From Vibrio sp. ED004 (GTDB lineage Bacteria > Pseudomonadota > Gammaproteobacteria > Enterobacterales > Vibrionaceae), in assembly GCF_023206395.1 (NCBI RefSeq), contig NZ_CP066149.1, positions 3,658,001 through 3,722,000 of the forward strand: a DNA stretch of 64,000 bases. Reading direction: 5' to 3'. This document shows, one piece after another, positions 49,291 through 58,271 of the stretch. Positions within the stretch are counted from its first letter, which is position 1; every line of letters begins with the position of its first letter. The translations under genes were made by a program, and so were the position numbers. The notes under the pieces were generated by a model. That model worked only from the letters and a program-made list of their open reading frames with translations. It was not told the DNA's origin and did no database searches.

Positions 49291-49844
49291 ATTGAGTTTC
49301 CTTTCTCTTTAATAATACAACCAAGCTAATCAAGGTCTGTTGACTAACTAAATTGCTCGATGGTGATCCTTTCCGTGTATTTGAACCATTTGAGCAGAAG
49401 GAGGGATGGTGGGAGTATGAGTAGGTAAACCAACAAAGCATAAAGTGTGATTTGCTTGATTTATCCACTGTGTTTCACAGCCATCGGATAACTTTGTCAA
49501 ACTATTACAAATTCGTCAAAAACCACCTCTATTTATAATCTTAGGGAATAATCGTACGAATTCCATCTTTGATGCGATTTACATGGCGCTTTAACAGTCT
49601 GTGTCACATTACCGCGAAAGTTAGGCCAAAGGCTGTTGATCTTTGAGTGGAATTGAAGGTGGTAAGACCATAATTGGCGTGTGTGAAATGCGTTGAATGT
49701 TCTTAAAAATCTTATTTTTAGCATTAATTTCGCCAAAAATAATAAACTAAGATTTGTTCAGGCAGAGCGTAAGTTGCTTCTAACACCAACCAGAGTGGAG
49801 GCTGTCACTTTTAAAATGACAGCAGTCATACCTTATAAGAGATG
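49291..49844. other. Intergenic region between proX and the syp-like operon
   Basis: This 554-base stretch contains the proX promoter region and a 23-base near-perfect palindrome GCTGTCACTTTTAAAATGACAGC (49801-49823, written in two arms GCTGTCA and TGACAGC). The palindrome lies just beyond the stop of the sypD-like gene but has no T-run on that strand. No gene recognised. Confidence 0.5.
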
Positions 49845-50534
49845 CTACATAGGTAGGTTCAAAAACTCATTTTGATAAAGCTTGTTGGCTAGGCGGTCAC
49901 GAAGCTTAGACGGCAGAAACTTCATTCGATTAATTTGTCGAATCAGCTCTTGAGCGAAGCTTGGGTTGCTCTTCATGTTCATCACACAACCCATCAGTGA
50001 AATGCTTTGTGCATCGAGAAGCTTCTTGGCTTGCTCTAGGTGATGAGTCGACGTTTCACCGTAAGCAACGACAAGTAACGCACAATCACACGCGCTTGCA
50101 ACAGATTGAGCTGGAATATTACCTTTGTTGATATTAAGCAGTGGCGAGGTATCGATGACGACACGGTCGTATTTACTTAACCATTGAGTCACAGCTTTTT
50201 TAAGTGTCGCTGGATCTTTATAAGCAAGCTGTGTTGATGCAACTTGCGGAGCAGGGACACCAATAAACATCCGTTGAGACACTACGTGCTCAATAAGCTG
50301 CGCTGTGTGTTCTTCTTCAAGCATGTGCAAGTTCTTAAACGCAGAGTTAAATAAGTTGAGGTCAACATACAAGGTAGAGTGACCTGCTAACAAGAAGCGT
50401 TCGGCCAATGCCGTTGCGACAGATGTTACGCCGTCACCTGAGTGGCAAGCCGTCACACAGATTGAGCGTTGTCCATTCAGTTCTGAAGCTAAGTACAGTT
50501 GTTCAACTTCGGCATGCGTTGCTGAAATAGTCAT
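49845..50534 (-). CDS. SypD-like polysaccharide-synthesis ATPase (BY-kinase-like, degenerate P-loop)
   Basis: This 229-residue protein has the fold of CpsD/CapB/Wzc kinase domains (MinD-like): Walker A' LYVDLNLF and Walker B YDRVVIDTSPLL are present. The P-loop reads CHSGDGVTSVATALA, where the invariant Lys is Val, and no tyrosine cluster is at the C-terminus. It may be catalytically altered. It is the last gene of the sypA-B-C-D-like operon; its start overlaps the preceding stop by one base. By analogy it regulates chain length or export. Confidence 0.78.
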   Translation of the reverse strand: MTISATHAEVEQLYLASELNGQRSICVTACHSGDGVTSVATALAERFLLAGHSTLYVDLNLFNSAFKNLHMLEEEHTAQLIEHVVSQRMFIGVPAPQVASTQLAYKDPATLKKAVTQWLSKYDRVVIDTSPLLNINKGNIPAQSVASACDCALLVVAYGETSTHHLEQAKKLLDAQSISLMGCVMNMKSNPSFAQELIRQINRMKFLPSKLRDRLANKLYQNEFLNLPM

Positions 50535-52363
50535 TATAACGCTCCTATTAACACGATGGTGGTGGTAATACGGAGGATGTCATCTAAGCCAACACGGGCT
50601 TTCTCGATAAAGCTTTCACGACGGTCTGGAATGTAAATCGTATCACCTGCACGCAGCACTGTTAGGTTGTAGATGTTCGCCGTTTTACTGAACTCAACAA
50701 GATCGAAGGTTCGAGCTTGGCCTTGGCAACAAGACATGTTCACAATAGTAATTTTCTCTACGTAAGCATTGTCAGTAGGGCCAGGGCCCGCCGCTTCTGC
50801 TAAGATATCTAAGATATCTAAGATGGTCATGTTGTCGTTAAACACGTAACGACCAGGTGCATTCACTTGCCCGAAGATGTAGATTGACGCATCTGAGCTT
50901 TGACGAACCCATTGTGATTTATTGTCTGAAGGATCTTGTGGTAAGTCGTGAACACGCACAATAGAACCCGCTCGAATTTGAGGCATTTGATTTCGTGGCG
51001 CACCATTACGAATAAAATCATCCAGATTAAACACGACTAGCTTTCTACCCGTCACAACTTCAATTTTCGAGGTGTCAGCACGTAGCGTAGGGCCACCAAC
51101 GTGAGCCAATAGTCCCATGAAGTTCATTTCATCTGACCATTCAATACGACCCGGTCGGTTTACCTCACCAATAACATTAACCGCTCTGTCTGGCGTAATC
51201 TTCAACCAAGACTTCTCATTCATGTCGGTTTTCTCTGGAACGAAAATCACATCGCCAGCTTTAATGCTAGGTGGGTTAGAGTTAGGTAAGCCTTCTGTAT
51301 ACGCAGCTAAATCAAACTTAAGCACTCTGCCATCCGCTTTGATTACACGGATTTGTCGTGATTCTGCAAATCGAGTCGGGCCGCCTGCATTCGCAAGGAT
51401 ATCCATGAAGGTCGCGTCTCTTTTACCTTCGAAAGCGCCGGGAGCAGCAACTTCACCCATTACGTAAACCATGTTCGCACCCGATTTAATCTCTTCTTCT
51501 TGTTTCGGTACAAAAATGGTTGAGCCGGGTTGAAGAGCGGGCAACAAGCTTTCATCCCCAGAATCTAGGTAACGTTTAAGATTAAACAAAGTAGGTGTGT
51601 TGTTCGAAATGACGCGAATTTGCTCGACGCTGGCATAACGGGTTACGCCGCCAGAGCGCATCAGCACATCAACTAGGTCGGTGTTCTCTTTGTAAGTAAA
51701 CGACCCGGGTGCGTTTACCTCACCAAACACTTTAATCGCGTTGCGAGAATCCGCACTGTCACCAGAGTTAGCAAGCTTTGCTGCATCAAACTCTTGCTCG
51801 ATGTTGCCTACTAGTGGAGAGGCTGGAACAAACAAAGAGTCTAACGATTGCAGGGGCGGTAGATTAGCTTCATCACCAGAATCCAGAAAACGTTTGTAGT
51901 TGAACTCTTTCTTATCGGCGCCACGTTTTAAGATCAGCTTGTCGAGCTGTGCCCCCGGACGTAAACCGCCCGCTGCATACAACGCCATTTGGATGCTAGA
52001 ACCTAACGCAAGCGTGTATTCGCCCGGCTGTTCTACGTAACCTTGAACATAAATAATGATCTGTTGCTCTTTTACATATACAGATGCATTCGAAAGATCT
52101 TTATAAGCGGTAGACAGAGCCTCTAGGACAACTTTGTTCAGCTGCTCAGTGTCGTAACCTGCAACAAATACTGTTCCAACTTCAGGAAGAGTGATACGCC
52201 CACGTTTATCGACTTGAAAGCCAGTATTTAGGCTGCTTTCGCCAGGAACATTAACTTGGATAAGGTCACCGACTTGCACAGCGTCTGAAAACTCGTCATT
52301 AGCTTGAACAAAACTCGCAAAGAAAAGAGAGAATGTGATGAACAATGTGATTAGTGTTTTCAT
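50534..52363 (-). CDS. SypC-like polysaccharide export protein with SLBB repeats
   Basis: This 609-residue exported protein has a signal peptide (LFITFSLFFASFVQA), a Wza-type poly-export domain (VDKRGRITLPEVGTVFVAGY, residues ~52-71) and five SLBB modules recognisable by VQGYVEQPGEY, VFGEVNAPGSF, VMGEVAAPGAF, VIGEVNRPGRI and IFGQVNAPGRY. A C-terminal hydrophobic stretch (TTTIVLIGAL) ends the protein. It should form part of an outer-membrane polysaccharide export channel. It is longer than canonical Wza because of the extra SLBB units. Confidence 0.85.
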   Translation of the reverse strand: MKTLITLFITFSLFFASFVQANDEFSDAVQVGDLIQVNVPGESSLNTGFQVDKRGRITLPEVGTVFVAGYDTEQLNKVVLEALSTAYKDLSNASVYVKEQQIIIYVQGYVEQPGEYTLALGSSIQMALYAAGGLRPGAQLDKLILKRGADKKEFNYKRFLDSGDEANLPPLQSLDSLFVPASPLVGNIEQEFDAAKLANSGDSADSRNAIKVFGEVNAPGSFTYKENTDLVDVLMRSGGVTRYASVEQIRVISNNTPTLFNLKRYLDSGDESLLPALQPGSTIFVPKQEEEIKSGANMVYVMGEVAAPGAFEGKRDATFMDILANAGGPTRFAESRQIRVIKADGRVLKFDLAAYTEGLPNSNPPSIKAGDVIFVPEKTDMNEKSWLKITPDRAVNVIGEVNRPGRIEWSDEMNFMGLLAHVGGPTLRADTSKIEVVTGRKLVVFNLDDFIRNGAPRNQMPQIRAGSIVRVHDLPQDPSDNKSQWVRQSSDASIYIFGQVNAPGRYVFNDNMTILDILDILAEAAGPGPTDNAYVEKITIVNMSCCQGQARTFDLVEFSKTANIYNLTVLRAGDTIYIPDRRESFIEKARVGLDDILRITTTIVLIGAL

Positions 52364-53193
52364 AGTGCACCTCCCATCTTCGCTGCGTTCTTAGGCGAGA
52401 TAATTTCAATGCTCACTCGGCGGTTAGTTAGTAGAGTACCTGCGGTTTCACCATCAAAAAGCGGTACCGTTTCACCCACAGACACAGCCTTGATTCGTTG
52501 TGGGCTAAGGCCAAAGATAGTGAGGTAACGTTCGACCTGTTTTGCTCGTCCAAGTGCTAATTTATCGTTGTATTCTTCAGTGCCTGTCGCATCTGCGTGT
52601 CCGGTTACAATTAAGTCTAACGATTTGTTTTCTTTTAGAATGTAAGACGCTTCAGCCAGTTTCCCCATGTACTTAGGATTCACTTCGGTAGAGTCTTGCG
52701 CGAATTGGTTATCAACATTTAACAGGTCATACAGCTGTTCAATCACAGACAACTGCATACGGAATTGGTTTTCATTTTTTGGCGGTTCACAGCGTGCTTG
52801 CGATGTGACGTAGTCGAGTTGGACTTCAAGTTCGTTAAGGCGTTTTCTTTGGATAACAAGGTCGTTGGCAGCGTCCAGTAACAGACCACCTTGCAGTTCT
52901 CGTGCGATACGATTTTGCTTTTCGATGGCTTGAACAACGGCAGCAGGGAAGCACCAGCGGGCACCTTCTTGGATTAAGGCATCTAAATGTAGTTTTGCGA
53001 GTTGCCAATCAAAACGTAGTCCGTGTTCAGGACCAAGCGGCTCGTCGGGCATGACAGGAGAGAAGTCAGAGTTCTGATAGTTAATCGAGTCGTAACTTTC
53101 CGCTAAACCTCCGGTGCCTTGTTCTGGGTAACTTGTGCAACCCAGAACTAGGACAGACAGAGAAAGGGCTATGTAGTTTTTAAGTTTTTTCAT
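52360..53193 (-). CDS. SypB-like OmpA-family lipoprotein
   Basis: This 277-residue protein has lipobox LVLGC (Cys19) after a short signal. The C-terminal OmpA-like peptidoglycan-binding domain has VTGHADATGTEEYNDKLALGRA (GHxDxxG pattern, residues ~192-213) and NRRVSIEI. The middle is helical. It is predicted to anchor the export machinery to the cell wall. It overlaps the sypC-like gene by 4 bases and lies 62 bases after the sypA-like gene. Confidence 0.85.
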   Translation of the reverse strand: MKKLKNYIALSLSVLVLGCTSYPEQGTGGLAESYDSINYQNSDFSPVMPDEPLGPEHGLRFDWQLAKLHLDALIQEGARWCFPAAVVQAIEKQNRIARELQGGLLLDAANDLVIQRKRLNELEVQLDYVTSQARCEPPKNENQFRMQLSVIEQLYDLLNVDNQFAQDSTEVNPKYMGKLAEASYILKENKSLDLIVTGHADATGTEEYNDKLALGRAKQVERYLTIFGLSPQRIKAVSVGETVPLFDGETAGTLLTNRRVSIEIISPKNAAKMGGAL

Positions 53194-53255
53194 GCCAACG
53201 TCCTTTGTTTTTTCTTTTTATTATTATTTTTAGTTACTTCTAGCTTAGTGGATCT

Positions 53256-53585
53256 TCATGAATTGGTAGGATTTTTTGAGTTAACAGGGATAGCGTGGCC
53301 AATACGCAGTAGATTCATAATTTCTAGTGGCTGACCTGATACGTTTTCTAGGCGCATATTTCTTTCACGTTCAGTTAAGCGTTTGAACATATAAACAATC
53401 GCACCTACACCTGAAGAGTCCAAAAACTGCACTTCACTGAAATCGACTTCAATCTCTTTGTGAACATCATTTGAAATCACATCGTCAATGTCTGTCTGTG
53501 CATCGCGGCTACCCGCTGCGTCTAAATCACCGAAAATAGAAAGAGTCAGTGTCGTTGTGTTTAGGTCAATTTTGCGTAATTCCAT
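53256..53585 (-). CDS. SypA-like STAS-domain protein
   Basis: This 109-residue single STAS domain has the conserved phosphorylatable serine region VQFLDSSGVGAIVYMF (Ser57/Ser58), close in number to Ser56 of V. fischeri SypA, which is switched by SypE. No sypE is visible nearby. The open frame reaches 53657, but the ATG at 53585 has an AGGAG site at the right distance and lies downstream of the sigma-54 promoter at 53619-53634, so it is the start. It heads the operon. Confidence 0.85.
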   Translation of the reverse strand: MELRKIDLNTTTLTLSIFGDLDAAGSRDAQTDIDDVISNDVHKEIEVDFSEVQFLDSSGVGAIVYMFKRLTERERNMRLENVSGQPLEIMNLLRIGHAIPVNSKNPTNS

Positions 53586-53618
53586 AATGATATCTCCTTG
53601 GATGCATGAGTTTAGAAT

Positions 53619-53634
53619 TGCACTGAATGTGCCA
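53619..53634 (-). promoter_or_regulatory. Sigma-54 (-24/-12) promoter of the sypA-like operon
   Basis: On the minus strand the sequence is TGGCACATTCAGTGCA; the consensus is TGGCAC-N5-TTGCA, so only one core base differs. Transcription would start about 20 bases upstream of the sypA-like ATG. Confidence 0.82.
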
Positions 53635-53683
53635 ACTTTTATATTGTTTATTTTCAATAGGTTAGAGTTTTATCTTAGAAGAG

Positions 53684-53719
53684 TGTCATATTGAGAAACG
53701 CCACTTCTCAATATGAGAA
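53684..53719. promoter_or_regulatory. Two TTCTCA-type activator sites upstream of the sigma-54 promoter
   Basis: TTCTCAATATGACA (minus strand, 53684-53697) and the palindrome TTCTCAATATGAGAA (53705-53719) lie 50-85 bases upstream of the -24 element. As I recall, the SypG-binding element is TTCTCA-NNN-TGC-like, which both match up to TG. They are probable enhancer sites for the sigma-54 regulator. Confidence 0.65.
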
Positions 53720-53918
53720 GTAAAAATGAATGAATTTTTGAGAGTCACAATTGATTGATATTGCGAATGAAACGCCAGATTAAATAAGACTGAAGATTGG
53801 ATCGCATCTCTAAGGAAATCTCACGTACCGTAATTCGAGACCACATAGGATAAAAATACTTGAAGGAAAAAATACTCGAGTAAATAGCAGATCAAAACAG
53901 GAAGCGGATAGGGAATAG

Positions 53919-54764
53919 ATGATGAGATTAACCAAACTGGCGGTTGCAACACTCTTGGCATTTTCATTGCCATCTCACTCATCTTATTTACCGCCTGAAC
54001 AGTTAGTATTAGCCAATACCTATAAACAGGGGATAGATGTCTCTGAGTATTGGACGAGTGAGAAACTCGATGGTATTCGAGCTTTATGGGATGGAAAGCA
54101 TCTTTATACAAGAAATGGTAATCGAATTTACGCACCAAAGTGGTTTACAGAGAGCTTGCCAGAAGTGCACTTAGAGGGAGAGCTTTGGGCTGGACGAGGG
54201 AAATTCCATCTTGTTCAATCAACGGTGTTAGATCACACACCTAGTGATACCGCTTGGCTACAGATCGACTTCATGCTGTTCGATATGCCAGGTGCAGCCG
54301 GAGATTACCAAAAGCGTTATTACAACATATTGCATTGGGTGAGCGTGATCGATGAATCACACGTCGGTTATGTTGAACATTCACCCATTAAGAATGAAGA
54401 AACGTTGTTTCACCAACTAGACAACGTAGATGAGCGAGACGGCGAGGGTTTGATGCTTCGCAAGATCACTAGCCGTTATCAAGCAGGTCGCAGCAATGAC
54501 TTATTAAAACTCAAAAGGCACCATGATGCTGAAGCCACAGTGATTGGTTATAAAACCGGAACGGGCAAATACAAAGGAATGATGGGCTCAATCTTAGTTC
54601 ACAACGAGCAGGGCGTTGAGTTTTACATTGGCAGCGGGTTTACTGACAAAATGAGATTGTCGCCACCCGAGATTGGTAGTCGTATTACTTTTCGCTACAA
54701 CGGCCTCACTCAAAACGGAAAGCCAAAGTTCGCAAGGTTTGTCAGAGAGAAGAGTGACTATTGA
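53919..54764 (+). CDS. ATP-dependent DNA ligase with signal peptide (LigE-type)
   Basis: This 281-residue minimal ATP-dependent ligase has motif I SEKLDGIRA (Lys is the AMP attachment site), the motif Ia-like LYTRNGNRIYAP, motif III LEGELWAG, motif IV DGEGLMLRK and motif V LLKLKRH, followed by an OB fold. An N-terminal signal (LAVATLLAFSLPSHSS) suggests a periplasmic form, as in Neisseria, Haemophilus and other Vibrio species, where it may act in DNA uptake. A terminator follows. Confidence 0.9.
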   Translation: MMRLTKLAVATLLAFSLPSHSSYLPPEQLVLANTYKQGIDVSEYWTSEKLDGIRALWDGKHLYTRNGNRIYAPKWFTESLPEVHLEGELWAGRGKFHLVQSTVLDHTPSDTAWLQIDFMLFDMPGAAGDYQKRYYNILHWVSVIDESHVGYVEHSPIKNEETLFHQLDNVDERDGEGLMLRKITSRYQAGRSNDLLKLKRHHDAEATVIGYKTGTGKYKGMMGSILVHNEQGVEFYIGSGFTDKMRLSPPEIGSRITFRYNGLTQNGKPKFARFVREKSDY

Positions 54765-54800
54765 GTTGTTTAATCATTTGATTTTAATAATTTAGAAAGC

Positions 54801-54831
54801 AAAAGAGCCCTGAAAATCAGAGCTCTTTTTT
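54801..54831 (+). terminator. Terminator after the DNA ligase gene
   Basis: AAAAGAGC pairs with GCTCTTTT, followed by TTTGTTTT. Also serves as a barrier against the convergent norM gene. Confidence 0.82.
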
Positions 54832-54888
54832 GTTTTATGTCTTAGCGGGTTACACCAATGCTAGTTACGAAAATTGTTGCTGGCTAGA

Positions 54889-56259
54889 TTATCGAGAACT
54901 GAACTCCAGTTGCACCTCATCACTTTGTTTATGCATCCAATGAAGGCGCATACCAAGCATGGTCGCTGCTGAAGATAGACCAATTATGAAGCCAACCCAG
55001 AAACCGTGTGCTCCCATAGGCTCAACAATCCAATCTGTCATTCCTAAGATGTAGCCGATAGGAAGACCAAGCAACCAGTAAGCCACAAAGGTAATATTGA
55101 AGATCGATCGCATGTCTTTGTAGCCACGCAAAGCACCTGCAGCGATAACTTGAATGGCGTCGGTACATTGATAAACCGCTGCGAACAACAGTAATTGCAT
55201 TGCAACGGTAATTACCGCGGTATTCTCTGTGTACAGTAATGAAACCTGCTCTCTGAAAATGGCCGTCAATGCTGCCGTCATTAATGCAGTCACTAAACCA
55301 ACAATGATGCCCACGTGTGTCGCGATCTTCGCACCTTCGGTATTGTTTTCACCTAGCTTATGGCCAACACGAATACTCACGGCGGCACCAATACTCATTG
55401 GAATCATGAAGACTAGTGAAGAGAAGTTGATCGCAACTTGGTGCGCGGCAACAATCAATGAGCCAAGTGGGGCAACCAACAAGGAAACAACGGCAAACAA
55501 GGTTACCTCGAAGAAGATAGCGGCCGCGACTGGGAAGCCAAGTCTAAACAGGCGAATCTGAGCTTTAAGTTGCGGCTTATGGAACGTACCGAAGATGTTG
55601 ATTTTCGCTAAACGTTTTGAAGTTAAAACGTAAGCGAACAGCAGTGCAAACATCACCCAGTACACGATAGCCGTTGCAACGCCACAACCAACACCACCCA
55701 AGGCAGGAGCACCAAGCTTTCCGTATACGAACATCCAGTTAAGCGGGATGTTTAATAGCAAGCCAATAAAACCAATCACCATTGCAGGCTTAGTTAAAGA
55801 CATTCCATCGGTAAAGCTTCTCAAGGTTTGGAACAGCAAAAATGCAGGTACAGCGAACATCACCGCGTTCATATAACCTATGGTCTTTTCTGCCATGAGT
55901 TGTTCAATGTCCATCCACTCCAATATCAATTGTGTCTGGAACAGCACGCCAATGATTGGAAGAGAGATGACGAGCGCTAAAAATGCGCCTTGTTGAATTT
56001 CAAATGGAATTTTTACTTGTCGACCAGAACCATTCAGTTGTGCAACGACAGGAACCAACGCCATCAATAGGCCAACACCAAATAAGATTGATGGTAGCCA
56101 GATACTTGCTGCAATCGAAACCGCCGCCATATCGATAGCACTTACGCCACCGGCCATTACGGTATCAACAAAACCCATTCCAGTTTGTGCAACGGATGCG
56201 ATCAATACTGGGGTCGCAAGTTTAATTAGATTCGAGGATTCTTCTTTGTAACGATGCAC
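54889..56259 (-). CDS. norM: MATE multidrug/Na+ antiporter NorM
   Basis: This 456-residue inner-membrane protein has twelve predicted membrane segments and matches the Vibrio NorM pattern (LIKLATPVLIASVAQTG, FVDTVMAGGVSA, LGGVGCGVAT). NorM exports cationic drugs and fluoroquinolones in exchange for sodium. The frame runs to 56373, but the GTG at 56259 gives MHRYKEESS, the known start of NorM with the known length of 456, and has GGAG before it; the upstream part is therefore left out. Confidence 0.93.
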   Translation of the reverse strand: MHRYKEESSNLIKLATPVLIASVAQTGMGFVDTVMAGGVSAIDMAAVSIAASIWLPSILFGVGLLMALVPVVAQLNGSGRQVKIPFEIQQGAFLALVISLPIIGVLFQTQLILEWMDIEQLMAEKTIGYMNAVMFAVPAFLLFQTLRSFTDGMSLTKPAMVIGFIGLLLNIPLNWMFVYGKLGAPALGGVGCGVATAIVYWVMFALLFAYVLTSKRLAKINIFGTFHKPQLKAQIRLFRLGFPVAAAIFFEVTLFAVVSLLVAPLGSLIVAAHQVAINFSSLVFMIPMSIGAAVSIRVGHKLGENNTEGAKIATHVGIIVGLVTALMTAALTAIFREQVSLLYTENTAVITVAMQLLLFAAVYQCTDAIQVIAAGALRGYKDMRSIFNITFVAYWLLGLPIGYILGMTDWIVEPMGAHGFWVGFIIGLSSAATMLGMRLHWMHKQSDEVQLEFSSR

Positions 56260-56420
56260 AAACAACTCCAAATAAGAGGGAAAATTAGAATAATAGTGTA
56301 GGAAAGGACATTCTGAAGGAATCAGAGACAATGATCTTAAGCTTCCACTGGACGAATCATAAAGAAATGTCACAATAACTGCTATGAAAAACTGTTACTA
56401 AAATGCTAAATAGGAATCTT

Positions 56421-57029
56421 ATGTTTACAGGTATCGTTCAAGGCATGGCAACACTGGTTGCTATCAACAAAAAAGAGTCGTTTCAAACTCATACCATTGA
56501 GCTAAGTGACGAAATGGTTGAAGGATTAGCCATTGGTGCTTCAGTAGCTCATAACGGTTGTTGCTTAACGGTAACGGAAATTTCAGGAAACCAGATTGCT
56601 TTTGATTTAATGCAAGCGACATTGCGACTGACGAACTTAGGCCAACTTAATGTAGGTGACAAAGTGAATGTTGAGCGTGCAGCAAAGTTTGGAGACGAAA
56701 TTGGCGGGCACAGCATGTCTGGTCATATTACTCTGATGGCTAACCTAGTTGATGTGATTAAAACAGAAAACAACCGAACGCTTTGGTTCGAACTACCGCA
56801 AGAATCAATGAAGTATGTGTTGAGCAAGGGTTACATTGGTGTTGATGGTTGCTCATTAACTATTGGCGAAGTGGAAGATAACCGTTTCTCTGTTCATCTG
56901 ATCCCAGAAACGCTGAATCGCACTCTGTTTGGCGTCCGTGAAGTAGGCGATCAAGTAAACATAGAGTTCGACCCTCAAACACAGGCAATTGTTGATACTG
57001 TCGAGCGCGTATTAGCGAACCAAAAATAG
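56421..57029 (+). CDS. ribE: Riboflavin synthase, alpha subunit
   Basis: This 202-residue enzyme has two similar lumazine-binding halves: [22 protein letters not shown] and GGHSMSGHI in the first, and [15 protein letters not shown] with [13 protein letters not shown] in the second. It converts two 6,7-dimethyl-8-ribityllumazine molecules to riboflavin. The ATG at 56421, with AGGA before it, gives the family's standard N-terminus. No FMN riboswitch precedes it. It is divergent from norM and has its own terminator. Confidence 0.95.
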   Translation: MFTGIVQGMATLVAINKKESFQTHTIELSDEMVEGLAIGASVAHNGCCLTVTEISGNQIAFDLMQATLRLTNLGQLNVGDKVNVERAAKFGDEIGGHSMSGHITLMANLVDVIKTENNRTLWFELPQESMKYVLSKGYIGVDGCSLTIGEVEDNRFSVHLIPETLNRTLFGVREVGDQVNIEFDPQTQAIVDTVERVLANQK

Positions 57030-57080
57030 CCACTAAGTGCATTGCGTCGGTGGCGATAAAATTACACCGGTTACCAAATT

Positions 57081-57109
57081 AAAAAAGAGCACATGAGGTG
57101 CTCTTTTTT
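57081..57109. terminator. Bidirectional terminator after ribE
   Basis: AAAAAAGAGCAC pairs with GTGCTCTTTTTT over a 5-base loop; long T-runs on both strands. Confidence 0.92.
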
Positions 57110-57137
57110 GATCGTTATTTAAACGAGAAACTGATTG

Positions 57138-57341
57138 TCAGAATACTTGCTCGTCATCGGCATCAATCGAAAGGTTGATTCTGTCTCTTACCTCGTCGAC
57201 CTGCATATCCAAATGAATGGCATTGCAACACGCAGGACAATCATCATAGAAGTCTTGGCTACCATTTGATGCATCAAGCGTGATGTTAATACCGTGCCCA
57301 CAATGCGGACAGGAGACATGTTTCTCTGTGTATTTATGCAT
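57138..57341 (-). CDS. CPXCG-motif cysteine-rich zinc-ribbon protein
   Basis: This 67-residue protein has CPHCG near the N-terminus and CPACC about 24 residues later, the two-knuckle pattern of the CPXCG family. The C-terminal half is acidic and ends DADDEQVF. The family is widespread in gamma-proteobacteria and has no assigned function. It is convergent with ribE, with a shared terminator between them. Confidence 0.85.
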   Translation of the reverse strand: MHKYTEKHVSCPHCGHGINITLDASNGSQDFYDDCPACCNAIHLDMQVDEVRDRINLSIDADDEQVF

Positions 57342-57404
57342 GGCAAATTCTCCTCACTGTAACTGATACCAATCGTATTCGGTTATAAACAGCTGTAATT
57401 GGTA

Positions 57405-58271
57405 TTAAACGGCTTGAATCTTCTGAATACACGCTTCGGTTTGTGCCAAGTAATGACCGCCAAATTGATTACAGTGATTGAGAAGATGGTACAAGTTATA
57501 AATATCTTTTCGATCAGTATAGCCAACGTCGAGCGGCATGACGCTTTGGTAACCTTCATAAAACTCTTTAGGGAAACCTTCGAACAATTCGGTTAACGCC
57601 AAGTCACACTCATGGTCACCCCAGTAACAAGCCGGGTCGTAGCAAATTGGGCCAAACGCAGAGTTAGCGACATTGCCATTCCAAAGATCGCCGTGAAGCA
57701 AAGAAGGGCGAGGGTTGTGGCCTGCAAGTCGCATATTCACCACGTCAACAATATCGTCGATGTCACCAAACTTAATGCCTTTCTCTTTCAGCAGTTGAAG
57801 TTGAAAACCGATACGTTGCTCTGAGAAAAAACGTCCCCATTTTTTATGCCACGGATTAGGCTGAAGGGTACTGCCGATGTAGTTGTCTTGATCGCAACCA
57901 AACTCTTTTTGCTCTCCCCATTGGTGAAGCTGGGCAAGTTGAACACCAAAATCGAAACTGTTGTTGCCCGTTTCTAGTGGTTTGGTTGGTAAATAATTGA
58001 GGATAATGAACGAGCACTCTTTGGTTTTCCCAATAAGAACAAGCTCGGGCACATACACGGTGGAGGTATTTCTTAATAAACGCAGGTTCTCAGCTTCAAT
58101 TTCAAACTTGGGTAGAAATTCACGCTGATTCACTTTAACAAAGTAACGTTCATTACCATCACTGATCATATAGCAATCGTTAATGTCACCACCAGAGACC
58201 TTCGTACGTTCAGTAATCTGAAAGTTGAACAAAAGCGTATCTGAAAGCTGTTGAGAAATGGCCTGCCACAT
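57405..58271 (-). CDS. Fructosamine kinase family protein
   Basis: This 288-residue protein has the aminoglycoside-phosphotransferase-like fold: the N-terminal GDINDCYMI and RYFVKVNQ (Lys of the ATP site), the catalytic LLHGDLWNGNV and the metal-binding YDPACYWGDHECDLA. That combination is typical of the bacterial fructosamine kinase/YniA group, which phosphorylates glycated amines or sugars. Substrate not determinable. GGAAATCC... lies upstream with a plausible AGGA site. Confidence 0.9.
   Translation of the reverse strand: MWQAISQQLSDTLLFNFQITERTKVSGGDINDCYMISDGNERYFVKVNQREFLPKFEIEAENLRLLRNTSTVYVPELVLIGKTKECSFIILNYLPTKPLETGNNSFDFGVQLAQLHQWGEQKEFGCDQDNYIGSTLQPNPWHKKWGRFFSEQRIGFQLQLLKEKGIKFGDIDDIVDVVNMRLAGHNPRPSLLHGDLWNGNVANSAFGPICYDPACYWGDHECDLALTELFEGFPKEFYEGYQSVMPLDVGYTDRKDIYNLYHLLNHCNQFGGHYLAQTEACIQKIQAV

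Noticed and set aside
53586..53657. N-terminal extension of the sypA-like gene
   Set aside because: It spans the sigma-54 promoter, lacks a ribosome-binding site, and is not part of the STAS domain.
56260..56373. N-terminal extension of NorM
   Set aside because: The known NorM start and length fit the GTG at 56259.
56374..56420. FMN riboswitch before ribE
   Set aside because: The space is only about 50 bases beyond the norM frame and lacks the conserved RFN sequences.
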